Below are positions 50,752 through 58,507 of a stretch of 64,000 bases of DNA, in pieces. The DNA lies in assembly GCF_000519305.1 (NCBI RefSeq), contig NZ_JAFG01000003.1, positions 356,274 through 420,273 of the forward strand, in the 5' to 3' direction. The translations under genes and the position numbers were made by a program. The notes beneath the pieces were generated by a model. That model had not been told where the DNA came from, did not search any database, and saw only the letters and a list, made by a program, of their open reading frames with translations. This stretch comes from Mesorhizobium ciceri WSM4083 (lineage in GTDB: Bacteria > Pseudomonadota > Alphaproteobacteria > Rhizobiales > Rhizobiaceae). How positions within the stretch are numbered: the stretch's first letter is position 1; each line of letters starts with the position of its first letter.

Positions 50752-52365
50752 TCAGACGATTGGATCGAGAACTGTCGGCCAGGCCTCCTTGTTGGTCTTG
50801 ATGGCTTCGAGCAGTTTGTCCTCGCCGGTGCGCCGGGCGATCTTCTTCCACTCTGCCTCGGTATCGGCCATCGCCTGCTCCGATGTCTTGGCCTTGGTCA
50901 GCGCCGCCATCAGGTTCTCGTCGAGCGCATTGTGGAAGGCTGTCGCGCCGGGATAGTTGATGGTCGGCACGGTGCGGGCGACCGTCTCGCGCACGACGTC
51001 CATGTGGTAGGCATGATAGGTCTGGCGCACTAGCGGATCGGAGAAGTCCGAAAGCCGGAACGGGTCCAGATAACCGCCGGGGTTGGCGCTCATCCATGCG
51101 TAGATACGGGCCGAGCCCAGCCATTGCAGCAGGAGATAGGCGACCTCCTGGTTCTTCGACTGCGACGAGACCATGCCGGTCAGCGAGAACCACAGCACGG
51201 AACGGCTGATCAGCTTGCCGCCGATCTCGCGGCCGGGCGGCAGCATCGAGCCGATCTTGCCGGTGACAGCCGAGTCCTTGTTGCCGGCATTGTCGAGGAA
51301 TTTCGGCAGGTTGGAGAAGGCGCAGGTCATCGCCGCACCGCCCTTGGCGAAATTGCCATACTGTTCAGGCCAGCCCCAGGAGATCGCATCCGGCGAATGA
51401 TGCGCGAGCGACGCGACATATTCGTTGGTCGCGGCAATGCCTTGCTCGGAATTGATCATCGGCTTGCCGTCATCGCCAAACAGAAACTGGTTGGGCGAGG
51501 CCATCGAGACATAGCGCTGATACCAGTTGGTATAGCCCCAGCCCTGGTTGCGCAGGTCGGTCGAGCCGAACAGACCCTTGTCCGGGCGCTGGAAAAAGGC
51601 GGCGATGTCGCCATGCTGCTTCCAGGTCTTCGGCGGCGCCAGATCGTAGCCATACTTGTCCTTGAACGCCTTCTTCTCGGCTTCGTCGCCGAACAGATCG
51701 GTGCGGTAGACCCAGGTCTGGAAGTCGCCGTCCAGCGACACGCCGTAGTTCGAGCCGCGATATTTGTTGAGCAGCGACACGCCCTTGGCGCCGTTGACAT
51801 AGCCACTGACGGGATCGTCCCACTCGGGCTTGTGCTGCGCGACAAAGTCGTCGAGCTTGGCGATGCCGCCGGTTTCGGCGAGGTCGCCGAGGCGGTTCCA
51901 TTCGGTCGAATAGATGTCGTAGGCCCCACCCTTGGTGGAGATGTCCTGCATCGTCTTGGTGAATTCCTGGCCGTTCGGCAGACCGACGATTTCGATCGCG
52001 ATGCCGGTTTCCTTTTCCCACAGCTCCTTGATCGACGGCGCGCCGGCCGGGAACGGCTGTGTGAGCTGGCCGATCGAGCCGTCCGACAGGCCGAGCACGA
52101 TCTTGGCCGGCGCCTTGCCGGCGCCCTTCAGCGCTTTGGCCGCCTCGATGGCGCGGCCTTCCGGCGTGTCGGCGCCATACTGGTAGCGCTCGGCGCCATC
52201 GAAGCCCGTCGGGCCGCCGATCATGCCTGGCGCCAGCGCGTCGGCCGCATAGGCACGGCCGGGACGAATGAATTGGGGTGCGATACCAGCGGCGGCCATG
52301 ATCACAGCCGCCTTTCCTCCGGACGCCAGCAGCCGGCGCCGCGAGATGCGGATCAAGTCAGACAT
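50752..52365 (-). CDS. Tat-exported carbohydrate-binding protein (large, GlpV-like)
   Basis: Extracytoplasmic solute-binding protein of 537 residues, larger than the usual 400-450 of family 1 and close to GlpV-type proteins. The N-terminus has twin-arginine features: ISRRRLLASGG at about 7-17, then a hydrophobic stretch and RPGRAYA as the likely cleavage site. The body includes GGAYDIYSTEWNRLGDLAETGG and TWKQHGDIAAFF. GGGAGGAG precedes the ATG. It is first gene of the 15-gene run and, with two permeases and two ATPases, forms a polyol- or sugar-importing system. The ligand is unknown. Confidence 0.88.
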   Translation of the reverse strand: MSDLIRISRRRLLASGGKAAVIMAAAGIAPQFIRPGRAYAADALAPGMIGGPTGFDGAERYQYGADTPEGRAIEAAKALKGAGKAPAKIVLGLSDGSIGQLTQPFPAGAPSIKELWEKETGIAIEIVGLPNGQEFTKTMQDISTKGGAYDIYSTEWNRLGDLAETGGIAKLDDFVAQHKPEWDDPVSGYVNGAKGVSLLNKYRGSNYGVSLDGDFQTWVYRTDLFGDEAEKKAFKDKYGYDLAPPKTWKQHGDIAAFFQRPDKGLFGSTDLRNQGWGYTNWYQRYVSMASPNQFLFGDDGKPMINSEQGIAATNEYVASLAHHSPDAISWGWPEQYGNFAKGGAAMTCAFSNLPKFLDNAGNKDSAVTGKIGSMLPPGREIGGKLISRSVLWFSLTGMVSSQSKNQEVAYLLLQWLGSARIYAWMSANPGGYLDPFRLSDFSDPLVRQTYHAYHMDVVRETVARTVPTINYPGATAFHNALDENLMAALTKAKTSEQAMADTEAEWKKIARRTGEDKLLEAIKTNKEAWPTVLDPIV

Positions 52366-52416
52366 TGAAACTCCTCCCTCAGGGCCACGTTTCCTCCACG
52401 ACCCTTATGAGGGATA

Positions 52417-52471
52417 TTGACGGCAGCAGGGCAAGGCTGTCAACATCATAAATAATCAGAACACATCATAA
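52417..52471. promoter_or_regulatory. Candidate operator/promoter region of the 15-gene operon
   Basis: The 336-bp gap 52366-52701 holds an imperfect palindrome TTGACGGC (52417-52424) to GCTGTCAA (52436-52443), whose right arm read on the minus strand is a TTGACA -35 box. Two direct repeats ACATCATAA (52443-52451, 52463-52471) are 20 bp apart. These are candidates for the divergent LacI-type regulator; no clear -10 or classical LacI palindrome was found. Confidence 0.4.
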
Positions 52472-52701
52472 CATTGCAATGGGGCAAGGAAATGCACAAA
52501 AACGGGATCCCTACGTCAAGCCGGATGCCTCAATTTGAGGGCACCCGACCCTTCCCGGCCCCGCGCAGCCCTGCCGGGCCATTTGATTTAGCGCGGCGGC
52601 TTGCACATCGGCCAAGGGCGGATACATCATTTCCCATCAGAATCGCCGATGACGCGGAAGCCGTCACCAGCCGATCTGACGCATGCAGGAGATGAAAGAC
52701 G

Positions 52702-53730
52702 GTGCGTTCCACCCTGACTGACATAGCCCGGGAAGCCGGCGTCTCGGCCGCCACCGTCGACCGCGTGCTCAACAACCGGCCCGGCGTGCGGGCGCGCACG
52801 CGGGAAATCGTGCTCGAAATGGCGCAGCGCCTCGGCTACATCGCCGAAGGCCCGAACGGCACGCCGCCACGGCCCTCGCCCGGCGAAATCATCCGGCTTG
52901 ATTTCGCGCTGCCGGCCGGCACCAATTCCTTCATCAAGATGCTGCACCGCCACATCGAGGCACAGGCTCTGGCGCGGCCCGACCTCGATGTCCATATCGC
53001 CACCATCGAGGGCTTCAATCCTGACCGGCTCGCCCGCCTGCTGCAGGATCTGCGCGGACAGACGCAAGGCGTCGGCGTCATCGCCCTCGACCATCCGACG
53101 GTGCGCGAAGCGATCCGCTCGCTGTCGGCCAACGACATCAAGGTGGTGACCATCGCCTCCGACATCCTGCATGTGCCCAGGGTCGCCTATATCGGCATCG
53201 ACAACCGCGCCGCCGGGCGGCTGGCCGGCTATCTGCTCAACCGCTTCATGGGATCGGGGCGTCCGGGCAAGGTGGCGCTGTTCGCCGGCTCGCTGTCCTA
53301 TCGCGGCCACGAAGAACGCGAGATGGGGTTCCGTCACGTACTGACCGAGGAATCGCCCAATCTGCAGATCGTCGAGATGCGCGAAATGCTCGACGACCGC
53401 GAGAAGGCCTATTCGGAGGCATCGGCGCTGCTGGAGCGGCACCCCGACCTTGCCGCGATCTACAATGTCGGCGCCGGCAACACCGGTATCGCCCGCGCGC
53501 TCAAGGAGCGCGGCCGCGCCCAATCCATGGTCTTCCTCGGTCACGAAGTGACGGACGGCACCAAGGACCTTCTGCTCGACGGCACGCTCGACGCGGTCAT
53601 CGACCAGAACCCGCGCGTCGAGGCCCGCGAAGCGCTCAACACCTTGACCCATGCGGTTCGGGGATTGCCCTATGAATTGCACCAGCCGAGGCTGCAGGTG
53701 ATCTTCAAGGAAAACATCCCGGAGATTTGA
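52702..53730 (+). CDS. LacI-family transcriptional regulator
   Basis: Regulator of 342 residues: the HTH TLTDIAREAGVSAATVDRVLNNRPGV spans about 4-29, with Asp in place of the usual Ser in TVSRVLN. A sensor domain of periplasmic-binding-protein type follows (VAYIGIDNRAAGRLAGYLLNRFM, KVALFAGSLSYRGHEEREMGF, IYNVGAGNTGIARAL). The start is a GTG at 52702 with GGAG upstream. It is divergent from the 15-gene operon and the only regulator in its vicinity, so it most likely senses that operon's substrate. It ends 20 bp from the convergent hmuT gene. Confidence 0.9.
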   Translation: MRSTLTDIAREAGVSAATVDRVLNNRPGVRARTREIVLEMAQRLGYIAEGPNGTPPRPSPGEIIRLDFALPAGTNSFIKMLHRHIEAQALARPDLDVHIATIEGFNPDRLARLLQDLRGQTQGVGVIALDHPTVREAIRSLSANDIKVVTIASDILHVPRVAYIGIDNRAAGRLAGYLLNRFMGSGRPGKVALFAGSLSYRGHEEREMGFRHVLTEESPNLQIVEMREMLDDREKAYSEASALLERHPDLAAIYNVGAGNTGIARALKERGRAQSMVFLGHEVTDGTKDLLLDGTLDAVIDQNPRVEAREALNTLTHAVRGLPYELHQPRLQVIFKENIPEI

Positions 53731-53750
53731 GCAGCAAACCTAGTCAACGC

Positions 53751-54692
53751 CTACCCTTCCGGATAGAGCGCCTTCGCCAAGTCGCGGATCGCATCTGATG
53801 TGCGCGGGCCGAAGCCGATCATGTAGGCGCCGTCGAGCACGACCAGCGCCTTGTTGGCCGCCGCAGGCGTTGCCGCCAGCGCGCGGTTGCCGAACACCTG
53901 CTCGGCCGTTGGCCCGCCCTTGCCGTCACTCATCATCAGGATGACATCGGGCGCCATCTCGACCAGCTTTTCCTCCGACGCCGCCTTGTAGCCCTGCACG
54001 ATGTCCATCGGGTTGAGGCCGCCGGCGTAGCGGATGATGGCGTCGGCCGAGGTGCCGGCGCCGGCTGCGCTCAGCTTCACAAGGCCATGGAAGAACACCA
54101 CCTTCTTGCGCCGCTCCGGCGGGATTTTTGCTGCCAGATCGGCTGCCGTCTGAAAGGCGGTGAGCACCTCGGCCGAAACCGCCTTGCCCTTGTCCTCGAG
54201 CCCAAGGCTGGCGGCGATCAGCGTGATCTTGCGCTCGATGCCTTGCGGGCTGTTGTCCTGCGGGACGAAGACGATCGGGATCGCCAGCGACTTCAGCACC
54301 TCGACCGCTTCAGGAGGCCCGCTGTCTTCGGCGGCCAGGATCAGGTCGGGGCGCAGGCTGGCCAGCCCCTCGACCGAGAGCTGACGGCGGTAGCCGACAT
54401 TAGGCTTCCCAGTCACGGATGGCGGATATTTGCTGCCGCGATCGACGGCGATGATCCGCTCGCCGGCGCCCAGCGCGTGGACGATCTCGGTGACGTCGGA
54501 ACCGAGCGTCATGATCCGGGTCGCCGCGCCCGGCACGACGCTTCGCCCCAGCGCATCGACAACGGTCTCGGCGGCCAGCGCCTTGAAGCCGCAGGAAGGC
54601 GCCAGCACCGCCAGTGCCAGAAGCAGCACCGCCGCGATCCTGCCCGGTTGCGACCAGTGGGTCGTCTTGCCTTCGCCTAAACTGCCGACCAT
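53751..54692 (-). CDS. hmuT: Heme ABC transporter substrate-binding protein
   Basis: Periplasmic heme-binding protein of the BtuF/FhuD-like class III fold, 313 residues. A signal-type N-terminus (hydrophobic stretch near 19-33, ending FKALA) is followed by VVDALGRSVVPGAATRIMTLGSDVTEIVHALGAGERIIAVDRGSKYP, RPDLILAAEDSGPPEAV and the helical backbone, as in HmuT. I use the ATG at 54692, with an AGGAA site. No hmuU permease or hmuV ATPase follows; the next gene downstream is the convergent LacI regulator. It would need a permease encoded elsewhere. It shares the intergenic IRO box with the divergent receptor. Confidence 0.87.
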   Translation of the reverse strand: MVGSLGEGKTTHWSQPGRIAAVLLLALAVLAPSCGFKALAAETVVDALGRSVVPGAATRIMTLGSDVTEIVHALGAGERIIAVDRGSKYPPSVTGKPNVGYRRQLSVEGLASLRPDLILAAEDSGPPEAVEVLKSLAIPIVFVPQDNSPQGIERKITLIAASLGLEDKGKAVSAEVLTAFQTAADLAAKIPPERRKKVVFFHGLVKLSAAGAGTSADAIIRYAGGLNPMDIVQGYKAASEEKLVEMAPDVILMMSDGKGGPTAEQVFGNRALAATPAAANKALVVLDGAYMIGFGPRTSDAIRDLAKALYPEG

Positions 54693-54748
54693 GCCGCTGT
54701 TCCTGTGCCAGATTGCTTCTCGATGATGGTCGGCTATAAATTTAAAGT

Positions 54749-54763
54749 TGACTTGTGTCATCA
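54749..54763. promoter_or_regulatory. IRO box (candidate RirA site)
   Basis: TGACTTGTGTCATCA matches TGA-N9-TCA, the iron-responsive operator of rhizobial RirA, in AT-rich DNA between hmuT and the receptor gene. It is 57 bp from the hmuT start and 111 bp from the receptor start, so it could control both under iron sufficiency. Confidence 0.65.
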
Positions 54764-54873
54764 TGTTTTAATATGTGACCCATGCCCTGACCTGCCTGGT
54801 CGAGGGATTTTCCATCATGCCAGCCAAGGCCGTTCAGCCACCGCCAGCAGTTTTGCTTTTGCTTGGGGGCTGC

Positions 54874-57000
54874 ATGACAACGACAACAAACACGACATTG
54901 ATGGCGAGCACCGCGCTCGCCTTCGTGCTCGGCCTCTGCGCCGTGCCTCTTGCCAGCGCGCAGGAACAGGACCGCGAGAAAAAGGCCGCCGCCAAGGCCG
55001 GCCGCCTGGCGCCGGCCAATCCCGCGCAGAACCAGCCGGCGACGATGCTCGACGTGATCACCATCTCGGCAACGATGATCAAAACAGCGGTGATCGAATC
55101 GATGGCCGCCATCAGCGCCGTCGATCAGGACGAACTCGACCGCATCCAGCCCGACACCGCCGCCGACATCTTTCGCACCACGCCCGGCGTCGCTGCCTCG
55201 ATGAATGGCGACGATCCCGCAACCGCCATCAACATCCGCGGCCTGGAGCAATATGGCCGCGTCGTCGTCACCCTCGATGGCGCCCGCCAGGACTACTGGC
55301 GCGTCGGTCATGGCTCTGGCTCGTTCTATGTCGAACCCGACCTGATCAAGGAAGCCACCGTCATCCGCGGTCCGGTGTCGAATGCCTATGGTTCCGGCGG
55401 CATCGGCGGCGTCGTCTCCTTCGAGACCAAGGATGCCAGCGACTTCCTCAAGAAGGACGAACGCTGGGCGCTAAGCGAGAAGCTCGGCTATGAGGACAAT
55501 GGCGACGGCTTCACCACCAGCACCACCGGCGCCTACCGCTTCAGCGACGATGCCGACATCATCGGCAACCTCATCTACCGCGACCGCGACAGCTACACCG
55601 ACGGCAATGGCGAGACCGTGCCATGGACCGGCGAGCGGGTGACCAGCGGCTATCTGAAGGCCACGCTGCGGCCGGCCGATGGCCATGAGCTGAAGCTCGG
55701 CGCCATCCTGCAGCGCTACAACGACCAGATCACCGGATCGAGCGGCTCGACCTCGCCGACGCTGAGCCGCTACGACACCAACACCACCAACCAGACCTAC
55801 ACCGCCGCCTATACCTGGAAGCCCGACGACAATGAGCTGATCGACTTCAGCGCCAATGCCTACCACAACCGCACCCGCGCCGAGCAGACGCAGGTCTGGC
55901 CCACCTCGGCGATCGGCAATTTCCGTTTTTACGATGTCGCCACCTCGGGCTTCAACGCGAAGAACTCCTCGCGCTTCGACGCCTGGGGGCTGGCCCACAC
56001 GCTGACCTACGGTCTCGACTACTATTATCTCGAGGCCTCCTCGGAAGCAGCACATTTCGGCGCCGGCGAGCAGCAGGGTTATGGCAGCTTCCTGCAATGG
56101 CAAGGTGACTACAAGGAGTGGCTGCAGGTGATCGCGGCCATGCGCTATGATGGCTACCAGCTCGATGGCGAAACGCGCATCCCGTCGCCACAGGAAGCCT
56201 CGATCTCTGGCGACCGCTGGTCGCCACGCCTCACCGTCGGCGTCACGCCGTTTGACGGCTTTCAGCTCTATGGCACCTACTCCGAAGGCTACCGGGCGCC
56301 TGGCCTGCAGGATGTCTTCCGTGGCGGCGGCGCGCATGGCGGCGGCGACACCTATCGGCCCAATCTCCTGCTGCAGCCCGAAACGGCGAAGAGCTGGGAG
56401 GCCGGCATCAATGTCAAATACGACGAGTTGCTGACGGCGGGCGACCGGTTGCGCGCCAAGCTCAACGTCTTCCACACCGACGTCGAGGACTATATCGACG
56501 TCGACCTGACCGTCCTTCCGCGCACGGCGATCAACATCGGCGACGCGCGCCTGAAGGGCGTCGAGGCCGAGATGGTCTACGACTACGTCTGGGGCTTCGT
56601 GAACCTCGCCGGGGCGCTGATCGACGCCAAGGTCGTCAGCGGCGTCTATTCCGGCCAGGCGCTGAACAACACACCGCTCGACCGCTTCTCGGCCACGATC
56701 GGCTTCCGCATGCTGGAAGACCAGCTCACCGTCGGCGCGCAATATCTCAGCGTCGGCAAGATCACCCGCACCAGCCGCACCAATCCCAACGCCGTGCCGG
56801 TCGTCGATGATGCCTTCGACCTGGTCAATGTCTTCGCCAACTGGCGCGTCAACGACAACCTCAAGCTCGATTTCGGCGTCGATAACATCTTCAACACCGC
56901 CTACACCGACCCGCAAAGCGCATGGTCGACCTCGGCGGCAACCGAACAGGGCAAGGGCCGCACCTTCAAGGTGGCCCTCACCGGCAGGATCGGAGGCTGA
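54874..57000 (+). CDS. TonB-dependent heme/hemoglobin receptor
   Basis: Outer-membrane receptor of 708 residues. From the ATG at 54874 (GGGGG upstream) a signal peptide ends near ASAQ. A TonB-box-like LDVITISAT follows at about 52-60. The plug domain runs to about 190 (DIFRTTPGVAASM, INIRGLEQYGRVVVTLDGARQ, VIRGPVSNAYGSGGIGGVVSF), and the beta-barrel ends in FKVALTGRIGG. YRAPGLQDVF and RPNLLLQPET correspond to the FRAP and NPNL boxes of heme receptors, with a histidine between them (GGAHGGG). It is divergent from hmuT, with the siderophore-interacting gene 2 bp downstream. Confidence 0.9.
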   Translation: MTTTTNTTLMASTALAFVLGLCAVPLASAQEQDREKKAAAKAGRLAPANPAQNQPATMLDVITISATMIKTAVIESMAAISAVDQDELDRIQPDTAADIFRTTPGVAASMNGDDPATAINIRGLEQYGRVVVTLDGARQDYWRVGHGSGSFYVEPDLIKEATVIRGPVSNAYGSGGIGGVVSFETKDASDFLKKDERWALSEKLGYEDNGDGFTTSTTGAYRFSDDADIIGNLIYRDRDSYTDGNGETVPWTGERVTSGYLKATLRPADGHELKLGAILQRYNDQITGSSGSTSPTLSRYDTNTTNQTYTAAYTWKPDDNELIDFSANAYHNRTRAEQTQVWPTSAIGNFRFYDVATSGFNAKNSSRFDAWGLAHTLTYGLDYYYLEASSEAAHFGAGEQQGYGSFLQWQGDYKEWLQVIAAMRYDGYQLDGETRIPSPQEASISGDRWSPRLTVGVTPFDGFQLYGTYSEGYRAPGLQDVFRGGGAHGGGDTYRPNLLLQPETAKSWEAGINVKYDELLTAGDRLRAKLNVFHTDVEDYIDVDLTVLPRTAINIGDARLKGVEAEMVYDYVWGFVNLAGALIDAKVVSGVYSGQALNNTPLDRFSATIGFRMLEDQLTVGAQYLSVGKITRTSRTNPNAVPVVDDAFDLVNVFANWRVNDNLKLDFGVDNIFNTAYTDPQSAWSTSAATEQGKGRTFKVALTGRIGG

Positions 57001-57002
57001 CA

Positions 57003-58088
57003 ATGAACGAAGCATCGGTGCGTGAACTGGCCTGCGAGGCGCGACTCAACCTGCGGCGTCTGCCTGATTACATGGACAGCATCAGCGACAGACTGCAGAG
57101 CTTCGAGGCCGATGCCTCGCATCATGGACAGCGCATCGATTTCCGCTTCGCCTTTGGCGAAGCCTCCATCGATATGAAGCGGCTGGTGATGCGGGCCAAT
57201 GCTGCCGACCGAGACGGGCTCGCCCGCATCAAGGATCTGCTCGCCACGGCGGTGCAAGTCTATGCCAGGGACGAAAACCCCGAAATCGTCTGGACCGGCG
57301 ATCTCTCAGGCGAAACCAGCCTCGCCCAGTTCCGCGAGATGGTGGTGACGGATGTTCGCGACCTCACTCCGCATATGCGCCGGATTCGCCTGGCCGGCGA
57401 GAATCTCTCGCGTTTCGCCAAGTTCGGCGGCATGCACATCCGCATGCTGTTTCCGACCAAGGAGGTGCCCGATCCGCTCTGGCCAGTGCTGGGCGGCAAT
57501 GGCTTGCCGGTCTGGCCCGCCGACGACCGGCGCCCGGTGGCGCGCGTCTACACCATCCGCGCGCTCGACGTGGAAAAGGGCCTCATCGACGTCGACTTCC
57601 TCGTCCATCCCGGTGACAGCGTCGGCTCGAGTTGGGCGATGCAGGCAGATCTCGGCATGAAGGTCGGCATCATGGGGCCGGTCGGCCGTCCGGTGCGGCA
57701 GGCAGAATGGTATGTCTTGGGCGCTGACGAAACCGGCTTGCCGGCGCTGGCGCGGCTGCTGGAGACGCTGCCGGCCGAGACAAAAGGCGTTGCCTTCGTC
57801 GAGATCGCCAATGACGGTGAACGGCAGGAGATCGCCAATGCCACCGGCATCGAATTGCATTGGCTGACACGGGATGGCGTGGCGGCGGGCGAGGACAGAC
57901 TGCTGGCCGAGGCTGTCCGCTCGGTGGCGTGGCCGCAGGACGGTTCGGCCTTCGGTTGGTTCGCGGCGGAAGCCGCTGCCGCCAAGATCGTGCGCGAATA
58001 TTGGCGCGACACTATGGGACTTGGTCGCGATCAAACGCTGGCGGCTGCCTATTGGCGGCGTGGTGCTGCCGGATTGATGGCGGGGTGA
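57003..58088 (+). CDS. DUF2218-siderophore-interacting protein (FAD-dependent ferric reductase type)
   Basis: 361-residue protein: an N-terminal DUF2218 domain (about 1-95; RIDFRFAFGEASIDMKRLVMRANAAD), a FAD-binding domain (about 112-240; FREMVVTDVRDLTPHMRRIRLAGENL, with the RVYTIRAL flavin motif near 180) and a C-terminal SIP/NAD-binding domain (YVLGADETGLPALARLLETLP). ViuB/YqjH-type proteins release iron from ferric siderophores by reduction. It starts 2 bp after the receptor and is surely co-transcribed with it, so it may reduce iron from siderophores or heme-derived sources. Its last 40 bp overlap the convergent aconitase X small-subunit gene. Confidence 0.9.
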   Translation: MNEASVRELACEARLNLRRLPDYMDSISDRLQSFEADASHHGQRIDFRFAFGEASIDMKRLVMRANAADRDGLARIKDLLATAVQVYARDENPEIVWTGDLSGETSLAQFREMVVTDVRDLTPHMRRIRLAGENLSRFAKFGGMHIRMLFPTKEVPDPLWPVLGGNGLPVWPADDRRPVARVYTIRALDVEKGLIDVDFLVHPGDSVGSSWAMQADLGMKVGIMGPVGRPVRQAEWYVLGADETGLPALARLLETLPAETKGVAFVEIANDGERQEIANATGIELHWLTRDGVAAGEDRLLAEAVRSVAWPQDGSAFGWFAAEAAAAKIVREYWRDTMGLGRDQTLAAAYWRRGAAGLMAG

Positions 58089-58507
58089 ACTCTGATGATC
58101 GGCCCGCCGTCTTTGCCGATGCCGATATCAATTTGATCACCGGAGACAAGCTTCGAAATAGCGCACACCACCAGCGGCATGCGGATATCATAAAGAAATT
58201 CGGCAACGATGGCGCCCACCGCCAGGATCGGGTCCGGCCGCTCCAGAAGAATACCGGCCGGCGCCGTGCCTCTGCGGATCGCCTCGGCCAGGACCGAGGA
58301 TGAAGACGATGAGCCGCGCCCGCTCGGCATGACCAAAATCCTGCCGGCGACATTCTGGCCGAGACCGGGATGCGAATGGTCTGTTATCTCGCCGGTCTCG
58401 GCATCGATGCCGCCCCAGAAGCTGAGCGCTTGCGAAAATACCAGCGCCTGGCCCTTGGCCTCGCCGGCCAGCTGGAAGGTGCCGGTTCGTTCCACTGGTC
58501 GCGTCAT
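58049..58507 (-). CDS. Aconitase X small (swivel, DUF126) subunit
   Basis: DUF126 protein of 152 residues, the swivelling domain of aconitase X. The motif GRGSSSSSSVLAEAIRRGTAPAGILLERPDPILAVGAIVAEFL at about 75-117 is diagnostic. The start (58507) overlaps the large-subunit stop by 4 bp, so the two are coupled into one enzyme. Its 3' end overlaps the convergent SIP gene by 40 bp. Two-subunit aconitase X enzymes include cis-3-hydroxy-L-proline dehydratases; mevalonate 5-phosphate dehydratase of archaea is another member. Confidence 0.9.
   Translation of the reverse strand: MTRPVERTGTFQLAGEAKGQALVFSQALSFWGGIDAETGEITDHSHPGLGQNVAGRILVMPSGRGSSSSSSVLAEAIRRGTAPAGILLERPDPILAVGAIVAEFLYDIRMPLVVCAISKLVSGDQIDIGIGKDGGPIIRVHPAINPAAPRRQ

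Noticed and set aside
54775..54873. N-terminal extension of the TonB-dependent receptor
   Set aside because: The ATG at 54874 gives a proper signal peptide; the upstream frame runs toward the promoter region and has no better ribosome site.
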